Part shown: piece after piece, positions 27,416 through 36,669 of the stretch | Layout: every line of letters begins with the position of its first letter | How positions within the stretch are numbered: the stretch's first letter is position 1 | From: Colwellia piezophila ATCC BAA-637 | Lineage (GTDB): Bacteria; Pseudomonadota; Gammaproteobacteria; Enterobacterales; Alteromonadaceae | Direction: 5' to 3' | NCBI RefSeq assembly: GCF_000378625.1 | Contig: NZ_KB905163.1 | Coordinates: 62,001-126,000 of the forward strand | Length of the DNA: 64,000 nucleotides | Program-made: the position numbers and the translations under genes | The notes under the pieces: generated by a model | The model's database searches: none | What the model saw: the letters and a program-made list of their open reading frames with translations, nothing else | Told to the model about the DNA's origin: nothing

Positions 27416-28276
27416 ATGAAGCACTATTTTATCTGGATTCTACTCACCTTAGCATTAACTGCGCAGTGGTCTATGGCCGTTGAACAAAAGACCAAACCGG
27501 CTATTCAGCACGGCGTTAACTATCAAGAAGTAACCAATATTAGTCAGTATTACGTTTCTGAAAAACTTGATGGTATAAGAGGTTATTGGGATGGTAAGCA
27601 GCTACTAACTCGACAAGGCAATGTGATTCATAGTCCTACCTGGTTCACCCATCACTGGCCACCATTACCAATTGATGGCGAGTTATGGATTGGTCGAGGT
27701 AAATTTCAATCGGTACTCTCTTGTACCAGTAAAGACATACCTGAAGAAAATCTCCCCTTAAGTTGTTGGAAAAACCTACGCTTCATGATGTTTGATCTGC
27801 CGAGCGAGCAAGGTAACTTTGCCCAAAGAGTGACTAAAATGCGCAGCTTATTATCGCGGGTACCGTCCTCTTATTTTGCCATGATTGACCAAGTCCAGCT
27901 TAAAGATAACAAAGCGCTTGATGATAAGATGAATCTCATCATCAAGGCTTATGGAGAAGGCCTTATGCTACACCTTGCCAGTGCTCATTATAAAGTAGGG
28001 CGAAACTCGGGGTTAATGAAGCTAAAGAGACACCAAGACGCTGAAGCGACTGTCATTGGTCATACAGAGGGGAAGGGTAAGTATCGAGGCAAACTAGGCG
28101 CACTTGAAGTGGCTACAGCAAAAGGTATTACCTTTAAAATTGGCTCAGGTTTTAGTGATTATCAGCGTGCCAACCCACCGGACATTGGCACCATCATCAC
28201 CTTTAAATACAATGGACTAACACAAGCAGGTATCCCTCGCTTCGCCCGTTTTTGGCGAGTAAAGGCTAGCCAGTAA
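27416..28276 (+). CDS. Exported ATP-dependent DNA ligase (LigE-like)
   Basis: 286 residues from the ATG at 27416, chosen because GGAGG lies 5 nt before it and it gives a clean signal peptide (MKHYFIWILLTLALTAQ, cleavage near MAVE). The adenylation motif EKLDGIRG puts the AMP-accepting lysine at 50. GELWIGRGKF, FMMFDLPSEQ, EGLMLH and LMKLKRH are the later nucleotidyltransferase motifs, and a small OB-fold domain follows (GKLGALEVATAKGITFKIGSG). This is the minimal Lig E type known from bacteria with an NAD-dependent main ligase. A periplasmic site of action follows from the signal peptide. Confidence 0.88.
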   Translation: MKHYFIWILLTLALTAQWSMAVEQKTKPAIQHGVNYQEVTNISQYYVSEKLDGIRGYWDGKQLLTRQGNVIHSPTWFTHHWPPLPIDGELWIGRGKFQSVLSCTSKDIPEENLPLSCWKNLRFMMFDLPSEQGNFAQRVTKMRSLLSRVPSSYFAMIDQVQLKDNKALDDKMNLIIKAYGEGLMLHLASAHYKVGRNSGLMKLKRHQDAEATVIGHTEGKGKYRGKLGALEVATAKGITFKIGSGFSDYQRANPPDIGTIITFKYNGLTQAGIPRFARFWRVKASQ

Positions 28277-28319
28277 ATCGATTGAGCTGTAACTTAAAAA
28301 TAACGATATTAGCTGAAGA

Positions 28320-29231
28320 CTAATCGGCTATAAGTGTGGGTTGATAACTGAAAATCAATACTTTAAGACCCTTACCATGATGCGCTTCTTTAAAGACACT
28401 GGGGTTTTCAAGTCGCTGTTCAAATAAACAATCAGGGCATTCACGTGCCACCTCAGCTTTTAAAAAGTCTTCATCTAAATCAGGGGAGTTTAAACATAAC
28501 ATCAAGGTCGCCCCTGCATTCATCCACTGCGGAATTCGACGAATTATTTTCGCGTAATCACGTTCAATATTGACACTACCTTTTTGAAATGATGGCGGAT
28601 CGCAAACCAATATATCATAGGGGCCATATTTTTTAATACGACTATTAGATTTGAAAATATCGACACCTTCAAAAATAATTTTTTTGCCCTGTTTCTTTGC
28701 TAATTGATTCAGCTGATGATTTTCTCGCCCTTTACTTAATGAGGCTTTACTTAAATCGATATTAACCGCTTTGCTAGCTCCACCAGCAATAGCACTTAAA
28801 GAAAAGGCGCAGGTATAAGCAAAGAGGTTTAGCACATTTTTTCCTGCTGCATGCTGTTTTAACCACGCCCTGCCATTAGCCATATCCAAAAATAAACCAC
28901 TATTTTGCGCTTTGCCAAATTCGATATAGTAATTAAGTCCCTGCTCACTGACCACTGTGTTCGATATTGTTTCGCCAAGTAATACGGTTGTAGGAGAGAA
29001 TTTCTCATAGCGGTGCTGTACTTGCACAGAGCGGCAATCACTCACTAATACTTTTAAGGCAGTCGCTTGTTCAATTAACCAATCGCTATCTACCGCTTGG
29101 TATAAGGTGATAAGAATGACCGGTGATAACCAATCAACATTCACGTGGTTTAAATTGGGGTAAGCATGGCCTCGACCATGAAATAGTCGTTGGGCATCAG
29201 TGAAATCAGTACTGCTAATATGTTCAATCAT
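28320..29231 (-). CDS. Class I SAM-dependent methyltransferase (RlmI/RlmK-like)
   Basis: 303 residues. The SAM-binding motif is VLNLFAYTCAFSLSAIAGGA and the catalytic-site motif is VCDPPSFQKGS, as in rRNA m5C/m7G methyltransferases related to RlmI and the second half of RlmKL. The PUA domain of RlmI is absent, and the N-terminal 120 residues are shorter than in those enzymes. The substrate is likely rRNA, but this cannot be fixed by sequence alone. Confidence 0.8.
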   Translation of the reverse strand: MIEHISSTDFTDAQRLFHGRGHAYPNLNHVNVDWLSPVILITLYQAVDSDWLIEQATALKVLVSDCRSVQVQHRYEKFSPTTVLLGETISNTVVSEQGLNYYIEFGKAQNSGLFLDMANGRAWLKQHAAGKNVLNLFAYTCAFSLSAIAGGASKAVNIDLSKASLSKGRENHQLNQLAKKQGKKIIFEGVDIFKSNSRIKKYGPYDILVCDPPSFQKGSVNIERDYAKIIRRIPQWMNAGATLMLCLNSPDLDEDFLKAEVARECPDCLFEQRLENPSVFKEAHHGKGLKVLIFSYQPTLIAD

Positions 29232-29293
29232 GGCGGGTAATAGCTTCTATCTTGGCTGAGGGTCGAATAATTAATAAATAATAAATAATAAAA

Positions 29294-29345
29294 AACGCCC
29301 AATAATAACATTAATAATTGTGCTATTAAGTTATTGTTGGACGTT
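29294..29345 (-). terminator. Terminator of the sodium symporter gene
   Basis: AACGCCCAATAATAAC (from 29294) pairs with GTTATTGTTGGACGTT (to 29345) with two mismatches, around an AT-rich inner stem TTAATA/TATTAA. On the minus strand it is followed by TTTTTTATTATT. It lies 40 bp after the symporter stop. Confidence 0.75.
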
Positions 29346-29385
29346 TATAGTCGTTAGCTAAGTTTACCTCAGCTGATCATTTTAA

Positions 29386-30810
29386 CTATAAACCAAACAG
29401 GCTTACTGCAAAAAACTTAGTGGCTACGGTATTAATAAAAATAAGTAAAACTATCGCCGGAATAAAAGTGCCCAATGAGAAATTAATATACTTCTCTACC
29501 CATGAGCCTTTATAGTTTTCATTACCAATACTTAGTTCTTCTGATAATTGCTTTTTCTTCCAACGGTAGCTTACAAACACACAGAGTAAAAAGCCATTCA
29601 GCGGTAAAATAGTGTCATAAAACACATCATAGACAACGTCGAAAAATGATTTAGTGCCGCCAGCATAGGAGGTAAATTCAGTAAAGAATGACACCATACC
29701 AAATGACGCCATGGCAAATAGAGTTAATAAACCTGCAGTAACCGTTAAATAACCTAGCGCCTTTTTACGGGTTTGCTTTTTCTCTGTAACTAAATATGAA
29801 ACAGGTACTTCAATGATAGAAACTAAAGAGGTAATCGCAGCAAAAAACACCAATAAGAAAAAGAATGCTGCCACGGCACTGGCGCCAACATAACCTAGTG
29901 AGGTTTGCATTGCTAAAAATATTTTCGGTAAAAAAGTAAAAATCAAATTGACTGAACTGTCATTTAACTCACTTGGATTGATTTCGGGGTTAAATGAAAA
30001 TACTGCAGGTAAAATCATCAAACCAGCAATAAAGGCCACACCCGTATCTGTTATTGCGACTAATTTGGCCGAGTTAGGGATATTAGTTTGTTTATTAATA
30101 TACGAACCGTAAGTCAATAAAATCCCCATACCTAAAGATAAGGAGAAGAAGGCTTGTGATAACGCGCCGTTAATGACACTGGCATTGAGTTTATCAAAAT
30201 CAGGCACTAAGAAAAATCTTACCCCTGCCATCGCATTATCAAGCGTTAAGACAAATACCACCATAATAATAAGCATTATTAGCAAAGCGGGCATTAAGGT
30301 TTTAGCGGCCCTTTCAATACCGTCTTTAACCCCTGCCGCCAGTATAAAGCTAACAATGCCCGCTACCGCAACCAACGCAAGGTACAAGTAAGGGCTATTG
30401 ATGAATTCGCCAAAACCCGCGTTACTCGCCAAATAATCTAAATGTCCGGTTACCGTTAAGGCGATATAACCAAATATCCACACGGTGATCACCATATAAA
30501 AAACGGCGATCATAAAGGGCGTCAATACAGCTAAAAAGCCAGCAGCTCCCCAAAATTTATTACCTTGGCTTAAAGTTTTAAAGGCACCTACAGGCTCTTT
30601 AGCCGTATTGCGACCGACAGCCATTTCAGCAATCATTACCGGTAAACAAATAAGAAAAACAAACACGGCATACATTAATAAAAATGCGCCACCGCCATTT
30701 TTTGCGGCATTAACGGGAAAACCGACTAAATTACCAATACCTACCGCTGAACCTGCAGCGGCTAAAATAAAGCCCATGCGTGAGCTAAAGTGCTCTCTTG
30801 TAGCTGTCAT
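29386..30810 (-). CDS. Sodium:neurotransmitter symporter family transporter
   Basis: 474 residues with about 11-12 hydrophobic helices. The first helix holds SRMGFILAAAGSAVGIGNLVGFP, the sodium and substrate binding signature of the SNF/LeuT family, and NGGGAFLLMYAVF follows. Such proteins bring in amino acids or related compounds with Na+, sensible for a marine bacterium. The substrate is unknown. It is a single transcription unit with a strong terminator. Confidence 0.9.
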   Translation of the reverse strand: MTATREHFSSRMGFILAAAGSAVGIGNLVGFPVNAAKNGGGAFLLMYAVFVFLICLPVMIAEMAVGRNTAKEPVGAFKTLSQGNKFWGAAGFLAVLTPFMIAVFYMVITVWIFGYIALTVTGHLDYLASNAGFGEFINSPYLYLALVAVAGIVSFILAAGVKDGIERAAKTLMPALLIMLIIMVVFVLTLDNAMAGVRFFLVPDFDKLNASVINGALSQAFFSLSLGMGILLTYGSYINKQTNIPNSAKLVAITDTGVAFIAGLMILPAVFSFNPEINPSELNDSSVNLIFTFLPKIFLAMQTSLGYVGASAVAAFFFLLVFFAAITSLVSIIEVPVSYLVTEKKQTRKKALGYLTVTAGLLTLFAMASFGMVSFFTEFTSYAGGTKSFFDVVYDVFYDTILPLNGFLLCVFVSYRWKKKQLSEELSIGNENYKGSWVEKYINFSLGTFIPAIVLLIFINTVATKFFAVSLFGL

Positions 30811-31006
30811 ACTTATCCTTTTTTATAATTATTATGGAGAGTTTTGCTAAAATTAATCTTTCGATGCTAACAAGCTTTTCTTGCTAACACTATGCTTTAT
30901 TTAGATTCTTAGTGTTACTTTCGTACACCATTGCAACTGAGTTTTACTTTCACCTGCCGTCAATAAAGCTTGAGGTTAAGTAAAGTCACTTTGGTGGCAT
31001 AGCGTT

Positions 31007-31849
31007 TTACTTGGAAAACAGTTTTGGATTCATCATTAATAAAATATTGGTCGCTTCTTTATCAGCAAAATCAGCCGCTTGCTTAAGATCCTCACAAGAC
31101 ATGCCCAAAGACGGACAAAGGGACGCGTCAATGACATCATCCATAGAAAACTCTTCACGGTGACTATCAATTAACGCCAACCTCGACGCGAGGTTTAAGA
31201 TTTTAACATCTTTATTAATTTCAATGCTTGGTGCCGCATTAAAGTGACGAATAGGTAAAATTATTTTTTCAGGAATTTGCCAAATTTTTAATAAGTTGGC
31301 CGAAATATCGGTGTAGGTGTAACCTAAAGTAAGTTCTTGCAGCTGCCAAGGTAATTGAGTTTTATTATACTTTTCACAGCTTTGAGCAAGTTCTGGGCTT
31401 ATTTTAGCGACTAATAACTCACCAAAGTTTTGCAATAAACCGGCAATAAATAGTCGCTCTATGTCACGAACGCCGGCACTTATGGCAATGTTTTTTGCGG
31501 CTAAACCACAATAAACACTCATACGCCAAAACCGTTTCAAGTCAATGGCTTGATTTTCAAAGTGCTTAAAGGCTGAAGCGGCAACATCAACCAACATCAT
31601 ATTATAAATGGCTTGCGTGCCTATGATGGTAATGGCACGCGAAATAGTACTAATTTCCCCCGGGAAACTATAAATAGCGCTATTAGCTATTTTCAACAAG
31701 CGTGAGGTCATGGAGGGATCGATACTAATGACATCAGCAAAATCAGATATTTCAGCGCTGTCATCAGACATTAATGCTTTAACTTTAAAACAGGCATCTG
31801 GCAAAGCAAAGGAGCCATTGGCTTGTAATGCATAATCATGTGCGCGCAT
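31007..31849 (-). CDS. HDOD domain protein (second of two)
   Basis: 280 residues, collinear with the HDOD protein at 22976-23827: ISIDPSMTSRLLKIANSAIYSF, ISTISRAITIIGTQAIYNM, and FIAGLLQNFGELLV. The HD pair is replaced (here QN), so no hydrolase activity is expected. The two proteins are clearly paralogous but differ at many positions, so the duplication is old. It is not followed closely by another gene. Confidence 0.85.
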   Translation of the reverse strand: MRAHDYALQANGSFALPDACFKVKALMSDDSAEISDFADVISIDPSMTSRLLKIANSAIYSFPGEISTISRAITIIGTQAIYNMMLVDVAASAFKHFENQAIDLKRFWRMSVYCGLAAKNIAISAGVRDIERLFIAGLLQNFGELLVAKISPELAQSCEKYNKTQLPWQLQELTLGYTYTDISANLLKIWQIPEKIILPIRHFNAAPSIEINKDVKILNLASRLALIDSHREEFSMDDVIDASLCPSLGMSCEDLKQAADFADKEATNILLMMNPKLFSK

Positions 31850-31977
31850 AGTTTATCCTTAGAATATCAGCCTTAATAAGTCAGTACTTAGATTTATAGC
31901 AAAAGCTTATCTGGTTGACAACCTAGCATTTACTTTTGAACTGCAGCGCTCTAGTCGACCATAGCCGTAAGTAAACA

Positions 31978-32454
31978 CTAGTCTAATGGTACGCCAGTAT
32001 CTTCCTTAATGTTTTCAGTGACCATATAAGTACTGGTTTGAGCAATTGCAGGTAGACCGCCAATTTTTTCTAATACCAAGCGATAACTTTCTATATTAGC
32101 AAAACGTATTTTTAACAGGTAATCATAGCCCCCCGCGACTAGATGACATTCAACAATTTCTTTTATGGTCACCACTTCTTTTTTAAACAACTTAAAAGTA
32201 TCCGACGTTGTTCTATTTAAGGTCACTTGTACAAAGGCGGTCATACTATAATTAAGTTTTCTAGCATTTAAAAAAGCACCATAGCGCTCTATATAGCCTT
32301 CGGTTTCTAAACGCTTGACTCGATCTAAACAAGGACTGGCACTCAAGTTAACTTTTTTAGCTAAATCGACATTGGAAATTCTGCCATCCGCTTGTAAAGT
32401 AGATAAAATGACTCTATCAATACGATCAATGGGTTTTATTTTGTTTGTGGGCAT
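31978..32454 (-). CDS. Lrp/AsnC family transcriptional regulator
   Basis: 158 residues from the ATG at 32454, which fits the family's length; an ATG at 32502 would add 16 residues. The helix-turn-helix is DRVILSTLQADGRISNVDLAKKVNLSASPCLDRVKRLE, and a RAM ligand-binding domain follows (VECHLVAGGYDYLLKIR). It lies directly downstream of putA but behind a terminator, so it has its own promoter. By position it could be the proline-responsive activator of putA (PutR-like), which is inferred. Confidence 0.9.
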   Translation of the reverse strand: MPTNKIKPIDRIDRVILSTLQADGRISNVDLAKKVNLSASPCLDRVKRLETEGYIERYGAFLNARKLNYSMTAFVQVTLNRTTSDTFKLFKKEVVTIKEIVECHLVAGGYDYLLKIRFANIESYRLVLEKIGGLPAIAQTSTYMVTENIKEDTGVPLD

Positions 32455-32521
32455 ATGATCACTATTTAATCGGGTATATTTCCAATACTGCCATAGAAAC
32501 ATTAAAAAAAATAGTTAAAAA

Positions 32522-32558
32522 AAGCGCGAACTCTACCTTACAGCAAAATTTCGCGCTT
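32522..32558 (-). terminator. Terminator of putA
   Basis: AAGCGCGAA (32522-32530) pairs perfectly with TTCGCGCTT (32550-32558). On the minus strand the stem is followed by a run of seven T. It separates putA from the Lrp-type gene. Confidence 0.8.
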
Positions 32559-32587
32559 AGTCTTTATCTAGCGGTTAGCCGTACTGC

Positions 32588-35500
32588 TTAGTCTTCTTCA
32601 ACCAAAGTCATCAAGGAAGTATTACCACCCGATGCCGTGGTATCGATACTAATGGTTTTTTCAGTGACTAAACGCTGAATCAAGTTATCAAAATATTCCG
32701 AGCTTATTACCGGTAAAATAGCGCCATAACGTTGTGCTAATTTTTCACTAACATAATGTTTGCTTTCACACTGACTATCAACCACTACACCTGATAAGGC
32801 CGGATGAGCTAACATCGATTCTAAATGACATAATTTAGCCACTTGGAAAACATCTTTTCCGGCACCCGTAGCAATAAATTTATCTCTAAACGCTAAGGCT
32901 TCTTGGTAGAACAGATCAGAAACAACAGTGATAACGGTATTGCCGGTCGCTAATGCAGTAACAATAGATTGCACCCAAAAGTGGAAACTCACCTTTTCAT
33001 CGGCATAACAAATAATATTACCGCGGTTTTCTAGGTAAATAATATTTGACTCTCCTGTTGGCCCTGGTAACTCTTGCGGTTTTTTCAAACGTTTTTCAAT
33101 ATTGATAAGCTGTGAACGTGCCGCTGTTAAGGTTTTATTTAAATCATCGGCTAAATCATCAACAATTTCCACATGCGCTATTTTAGCGAGTAACTGACGT
33201 ACACATGAAATACGGGTATTAAGCTCAGTTGAGCGCCATTCTTTTTCGGCCCAGTTTGCTTTATCCATTAAACGTGTTGCTTCATGGTTTTGTGCGGCAT
33301 CCCCCTTTAAGGTAGCAATTTTATCTGCGGGTAAGTTTAAGGTATTAGCGTCCGGTGTTGCTTTTTCTTTCACTAAACGCGTTAGGTAATTTGGACCTCC
33401 GGCTTTAGGACCGGTACCCGAAAGACCACGGCCACCAAAGGGTTGCACACCAACAACAGCGCCAATCATATTACGGTTAATATAAATATTTCCGGCACGT
33501 GAACGTTTTGCCAGTTCAATGGCTCTTTGCTCTATACGAGTATGAATGCCCATAGTTAAACCAAAACCAGTACCATTAATTTTATCAACTACATTTTCAA
33601 TTTCATCCCCTTTGAAGCGCACAATATGTACACAAGGACCAAACACTTCTTTAGTTAAGACACTAATATCATCAATTTCATATAAGCGTGGCGCGAAGAA
33701 GAAATGGCCATCTTCATCTACTACTTCATCAGAAAACTGACATTGATATAATAATTTGCCATGCGATTTCATATAATCGCTATGAGCATTAAGCGCATCA
33801 AGTGCTTTTTGATCGATTACCGGGCCAACATCAGTGCTTAATTTCTCAGGGTTACCAATATGTAACTCCGCTAAAGCACCTTGCAGCATAGTGATAACTT
33901 GATCCGCAATATCTTCTTGTAAAAACAGTACCCGTAGTGCCGAACAACGTTGACCAGCACTTTGGAAACCCGATGAGATAACATCATCAACCACTTGCTC
34001 AGGTAGAGCAGTCGAGTCAACGATCATACAGTTTTGACCACCCGTTTCAGCAATGAGGGGCACTTGATCACCACCACGCTCAGCCAGCGTTTGAGAAATG
34101 AGTGTGCCTGTTTCCGTAGAGCCAGTAAACATTACCGTTTTTATACGGCTATCTGGAATAATGGTACTTCCGACCGCACTACCGCGCGCAATAACCGCTT
34201 GTACTACATTTTCTGGTAAACCAACAGACTTCATCAATTCAATAGTGCGCAAAGCAATTAAACCAGTTTGCTCTGCGGGTTTTGCTAAAACAGTATTACC
34301 GGTAGCTATTGCTGCGGCAACTTGCCCTAAGAAGATAGCTAGTGGGAAATTCCATGGGCTAATACATAACACCACGCCACGTGCTTCTAATCGCTCATCA
34401 TCATTTAATTCAATAGCACGTGCTGCGTAGTAACGACAAAAGTCAACGGCTTCGCGTACTTCATCAATACCATCTTTGGCAACCTTACCTGCTTCTTTAA
34501 TACAAAGGGCAATAAGCTCATCCATATGGCGTTCTATGATATCAGCGATACGACAAAGTAATGCAGCGCGCTCAGTTACTGGTGTTTTTGACCAGCTGCT
34601 AAAAGCCGTTTCAGCCTTATCAATCATCACCAACATCTCATCAGCAGTAGCGTGTTGATGAAAACCTATAATTTCACTGCGATTAGCCGGGTTCATTACT
34701 GCATTAGCACCTACTGGAACATCGGCTTTGTTAAGAGAGTGCTCAACAAACCAAGTATCTAATGAGGTTTTTAATGGCGTAAGTTCATTGATATCGGTTA
34801 AATCTAAACCTTTTGAGTTATCACGACCTTTGTCGCCTTCAGCTTTATCTTCACCACGATACAGAGCAATGGGCATGATGATTTGGTTGTTATATTTAAC
34901 TTTCAAACGCTGGGTTTTTTCAACGGGATCTTCTAATAATGACTCGACCGGTTGAGAATCATCAACTATGGCATTAACGAATGATGAGTTAGCTCCGTTT
35001 TCTAAAAGTCGGCGTACTAAGTAAGCCAGTAAGTCTTCATGATGACCTACGGGTGCATAAATTCGACATTGAATACCGTCTTCTTTAACAATTTGATCAT
35101 ACAAAGAATCCCCCATGCCATGTAAACATTGGAATTCAAAACCGGCTTTATCATCGCCAGCTAATTCAACAATGGTGGCTGCGGTGTAAGCGTTATGGGT
35201 TGCAAATTGCGGGTAAATGGTATCACGGTATGCTAATAACTTGTTTGCACAAGCATGATAGGAAACATCGGTAGATGACTTACGAGTAAAAACAGGAAAA
35301 TGACTTAAACCATCTTTTTGGGTGTTTTTAATCTCAGTATCCCAATAAGCTCCTTTGACTAAGCGCACCATCATTTTTCTGTTGGTGCGAATCGTTAAAT
35401 CACGTAACCAGTCAACGACGAAAATAGCACGTTTTTGATAGGCCTGTAACGCTATGCCAAAACCTTGCCAGTCACCTAAGTCGTTGTCAGAAAAGACCGC

Positions 35501-36427
35501 TTCGATAACATCAAGCGAAATTTCTAAGCGCTCAGACTCTTCTGCATCAACCGTTAAACCTATGTTGTACTGCTTAGCTTGTAAACAAAGCGCCTTTAAC
35601 TTAGGCACTAATTCAGCCATTACTCGACCTTTATGAGAAAACTCATAACGTGGATGGATAGCAGATAATTTAATTGAAATACCCGGTACTTTACGCGGAT
35701 CATTCTTGCCTGAAGCGACAGCAACTTCACCAATAGCAGTGATGGCATCTTGATAGGCTGTCAGGTATTTTTCTGCATCAGCCATGGTGCGCGCACCTTC
35801 ACCCAGCATATCGTATGAATAAACATAACCTTGCTGCTCTTTAGTGGCTGCGCGTACGGTAGCGGCTTTAATGGTTTCACCCATAACGAACTGTTTGCCC
35901 ATGATTTTCATGGCAAAGTTCATTGATTTACGAATAACGGGCTCACCTAAACGACCAACAATTTTTTTCAATAAACCAAATTGATCTTTTTTACGTTTAT
36001 CGGCGTAATCAACCATAGAGCCAGTCAGTAATAGTCCCCATGAGGAAGCATTAACAAATATTGAGTCACTGGCGCCTAAATGAGAGCTCCACTGTCCTTG
36101 AGATATTTTATCGCGAATCAACTCATCTTGAGTATGCTTATCTGGCACCCGTAATAAAGCTTCGGCCAAACACATTAACACCACCCCTTCTTCTGAAGAA
36201 AGTGAATATTCATTTAGCAAGGCATCTATAGCACCTTTACCTTCTTGGTCTTGACGAATTTGTAAGACCATTTTACGGGCACGTTCCCAAGCACGGCTTC
36301 GTGCACTAACGTTTACTTCAGCTGCGGGTAAAATATGGTCAACAGCAACATTTTCGTCAATACGATAAAATTCACGAATTTTTTGTCTAATGGGACAATC
36401 GGTGATTAATGAACCAGTAAAAAGCAT
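32588..36427 (-). CDS. putA: Bifunctional proline dehydrogenase / P5C dehydrogenase PutA
   Basis: 1279 residues from the ATG at 36427, which has GAGGA 7 nt before it; the longer frame from 36478 lacks such a site. The protein oxidises proline to glutamate in two steps. Proline dehydrogenase part (about 100-530): YSYDMLGEGARTM, LVKGAYWDTEIK, QFATHNAYT, APVGHHEDLLAYLVRRL. Aldehyde dehydrogenase part (about 560-1030): CISPWNFPLAIFLGQ, FTGSTETG, ETGGQNCMIVDS, and the catalytic Cys in SAGQRCSALR. A C-terminal domain ending SGGNTSLMTL follows. The N-terminal ribbon-helix-helix of E. coli PutA is absent, so it cannot repress its own gene; the nearby Lrp may do so. Confidence 0.95.
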   Translation of the reverse strand: MLFTGSLITDCPIRQKIREFYRIDENVAVDHILPAAEVNVSARSRAWERARKMVLQIRQDQEGKGAIDALLNEYSLSSEEGVVLMCLAEALLRVPDKHTQDELIRDKISQGQWSSHLGASDSIFVNASSWGLLLTGSMVDYADKRKKDQFGLLKKIVGRLGEPVIRKSMNFAMKIMGKQFVMGETIKAATVRAATKEQQGYVYSYDMLGEGARTMADAEKYLTAYQDAITAIGEVAVASGKNDPRKVPGISIKLSAIHPRYEFSHKGRVMAELVPKLKALCLQAKQYNIGLTVDAEESERLEISLDVIEAVFSDNDLGDWQGFGIALQAYQKRAIFVVDWLRDLTIRTNRKMMVRLVKGAYWDTEIKNTQKDGLSHFPVFTRKSSTDVSYHACANKLLAYRDTIYPQFATHNAYTAATIVELAGDDKAGFEFQCLHGMGDSLYDQIVKEDGIQCRIYAPVGHHEDLLAYLVRRLLENGANSSFVNAIVDDSQPVESLLEDPVEKTQRLKVKYNNQIIMPIALYRGEDKAEGDKGRDNSKGLDLTDINELTPLKTSLDTWFVEHSLNKADVPVGANAVMNPANRSEIIGFHQHATADEMLVMIDKAETAFSSWSKTPVTERAALLCRIADIIERHMDELIALCIKEAGKVAKDGIDEVREAVDFCRYYAARAIELNDDERLEARGVVLCISPWNFPLAIFLGQVAAAIATGNTVLAKPAEQTGLIALRTIELMKSVGLPENVVQAVIARGSAVGSTIIPDSRIKTVMFTGSTETGTLISQTLAERGGDQVPLIAETGGQNCMIVDSTALPEQVVDDVISSGFQSAGQRCSALRVLFLQEDIADQVITMLQGALAELHIGNPEKLSTDVGPVIDQKALDALNAHSDYMKSHGKLLYQCQFSDEVVDEDGHFFFAPRLYEIDDISVLTKEVFGPCVHIVRFKGDEIENVVDKINGTGFGLTMGIHTRIEQRAIELAKRSRAGNIYINRNMIGAVVGVQPFGGRGLSGTGPKAGGPNYLTRLVKEKATPDANTLNLPADKIATLKGDAAQNHEATRLMDKANWAEKEWRSTELNTRISCVRQLLAKIAHVEIVDDLADDLNKTLTAARSQLINIEKRLKKPQELPGPTGESNIIYLENRGNIICYADEKVSFHFWVQSIVTALATGNTVITVVSDLFYQEALAFRDKFIATGAGKDVFQVAKLCHLESMLAHPALSGVVVDSQCESKHYVSEKLAQRYGAILPVISSEYFDNLIQRLVTEKTISIDTTASGGNTSLMTLVEED

Positions 36428-36669
36428 AACGTTTTCCTCAAATGCAAGCAGGTTAAATCCTGCTTTAGTTATAGTCATTATTCTTGCTAATAAAAGTTTT
36501 CACCGTGACTAACAAGAGATATTTAATAAGTGCATTTTAGGAGAGCAACCACAGAATGTGCTGTTTATTTTTCGCTTTAAAAGGGTTTTTATGGGGGGAA
36601 ATCGTTGAATTACAGTATTAACTACTGAAACGACGATTCAGCAGTCTGTTGTATTAGCTGAGTTGACTT

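Noticed and set aside
32588..36427. Several plus-strand frames of 60-110 residues inside putA
   Set aside because: They are shadows of the putA coding sequence, which has full domain support.
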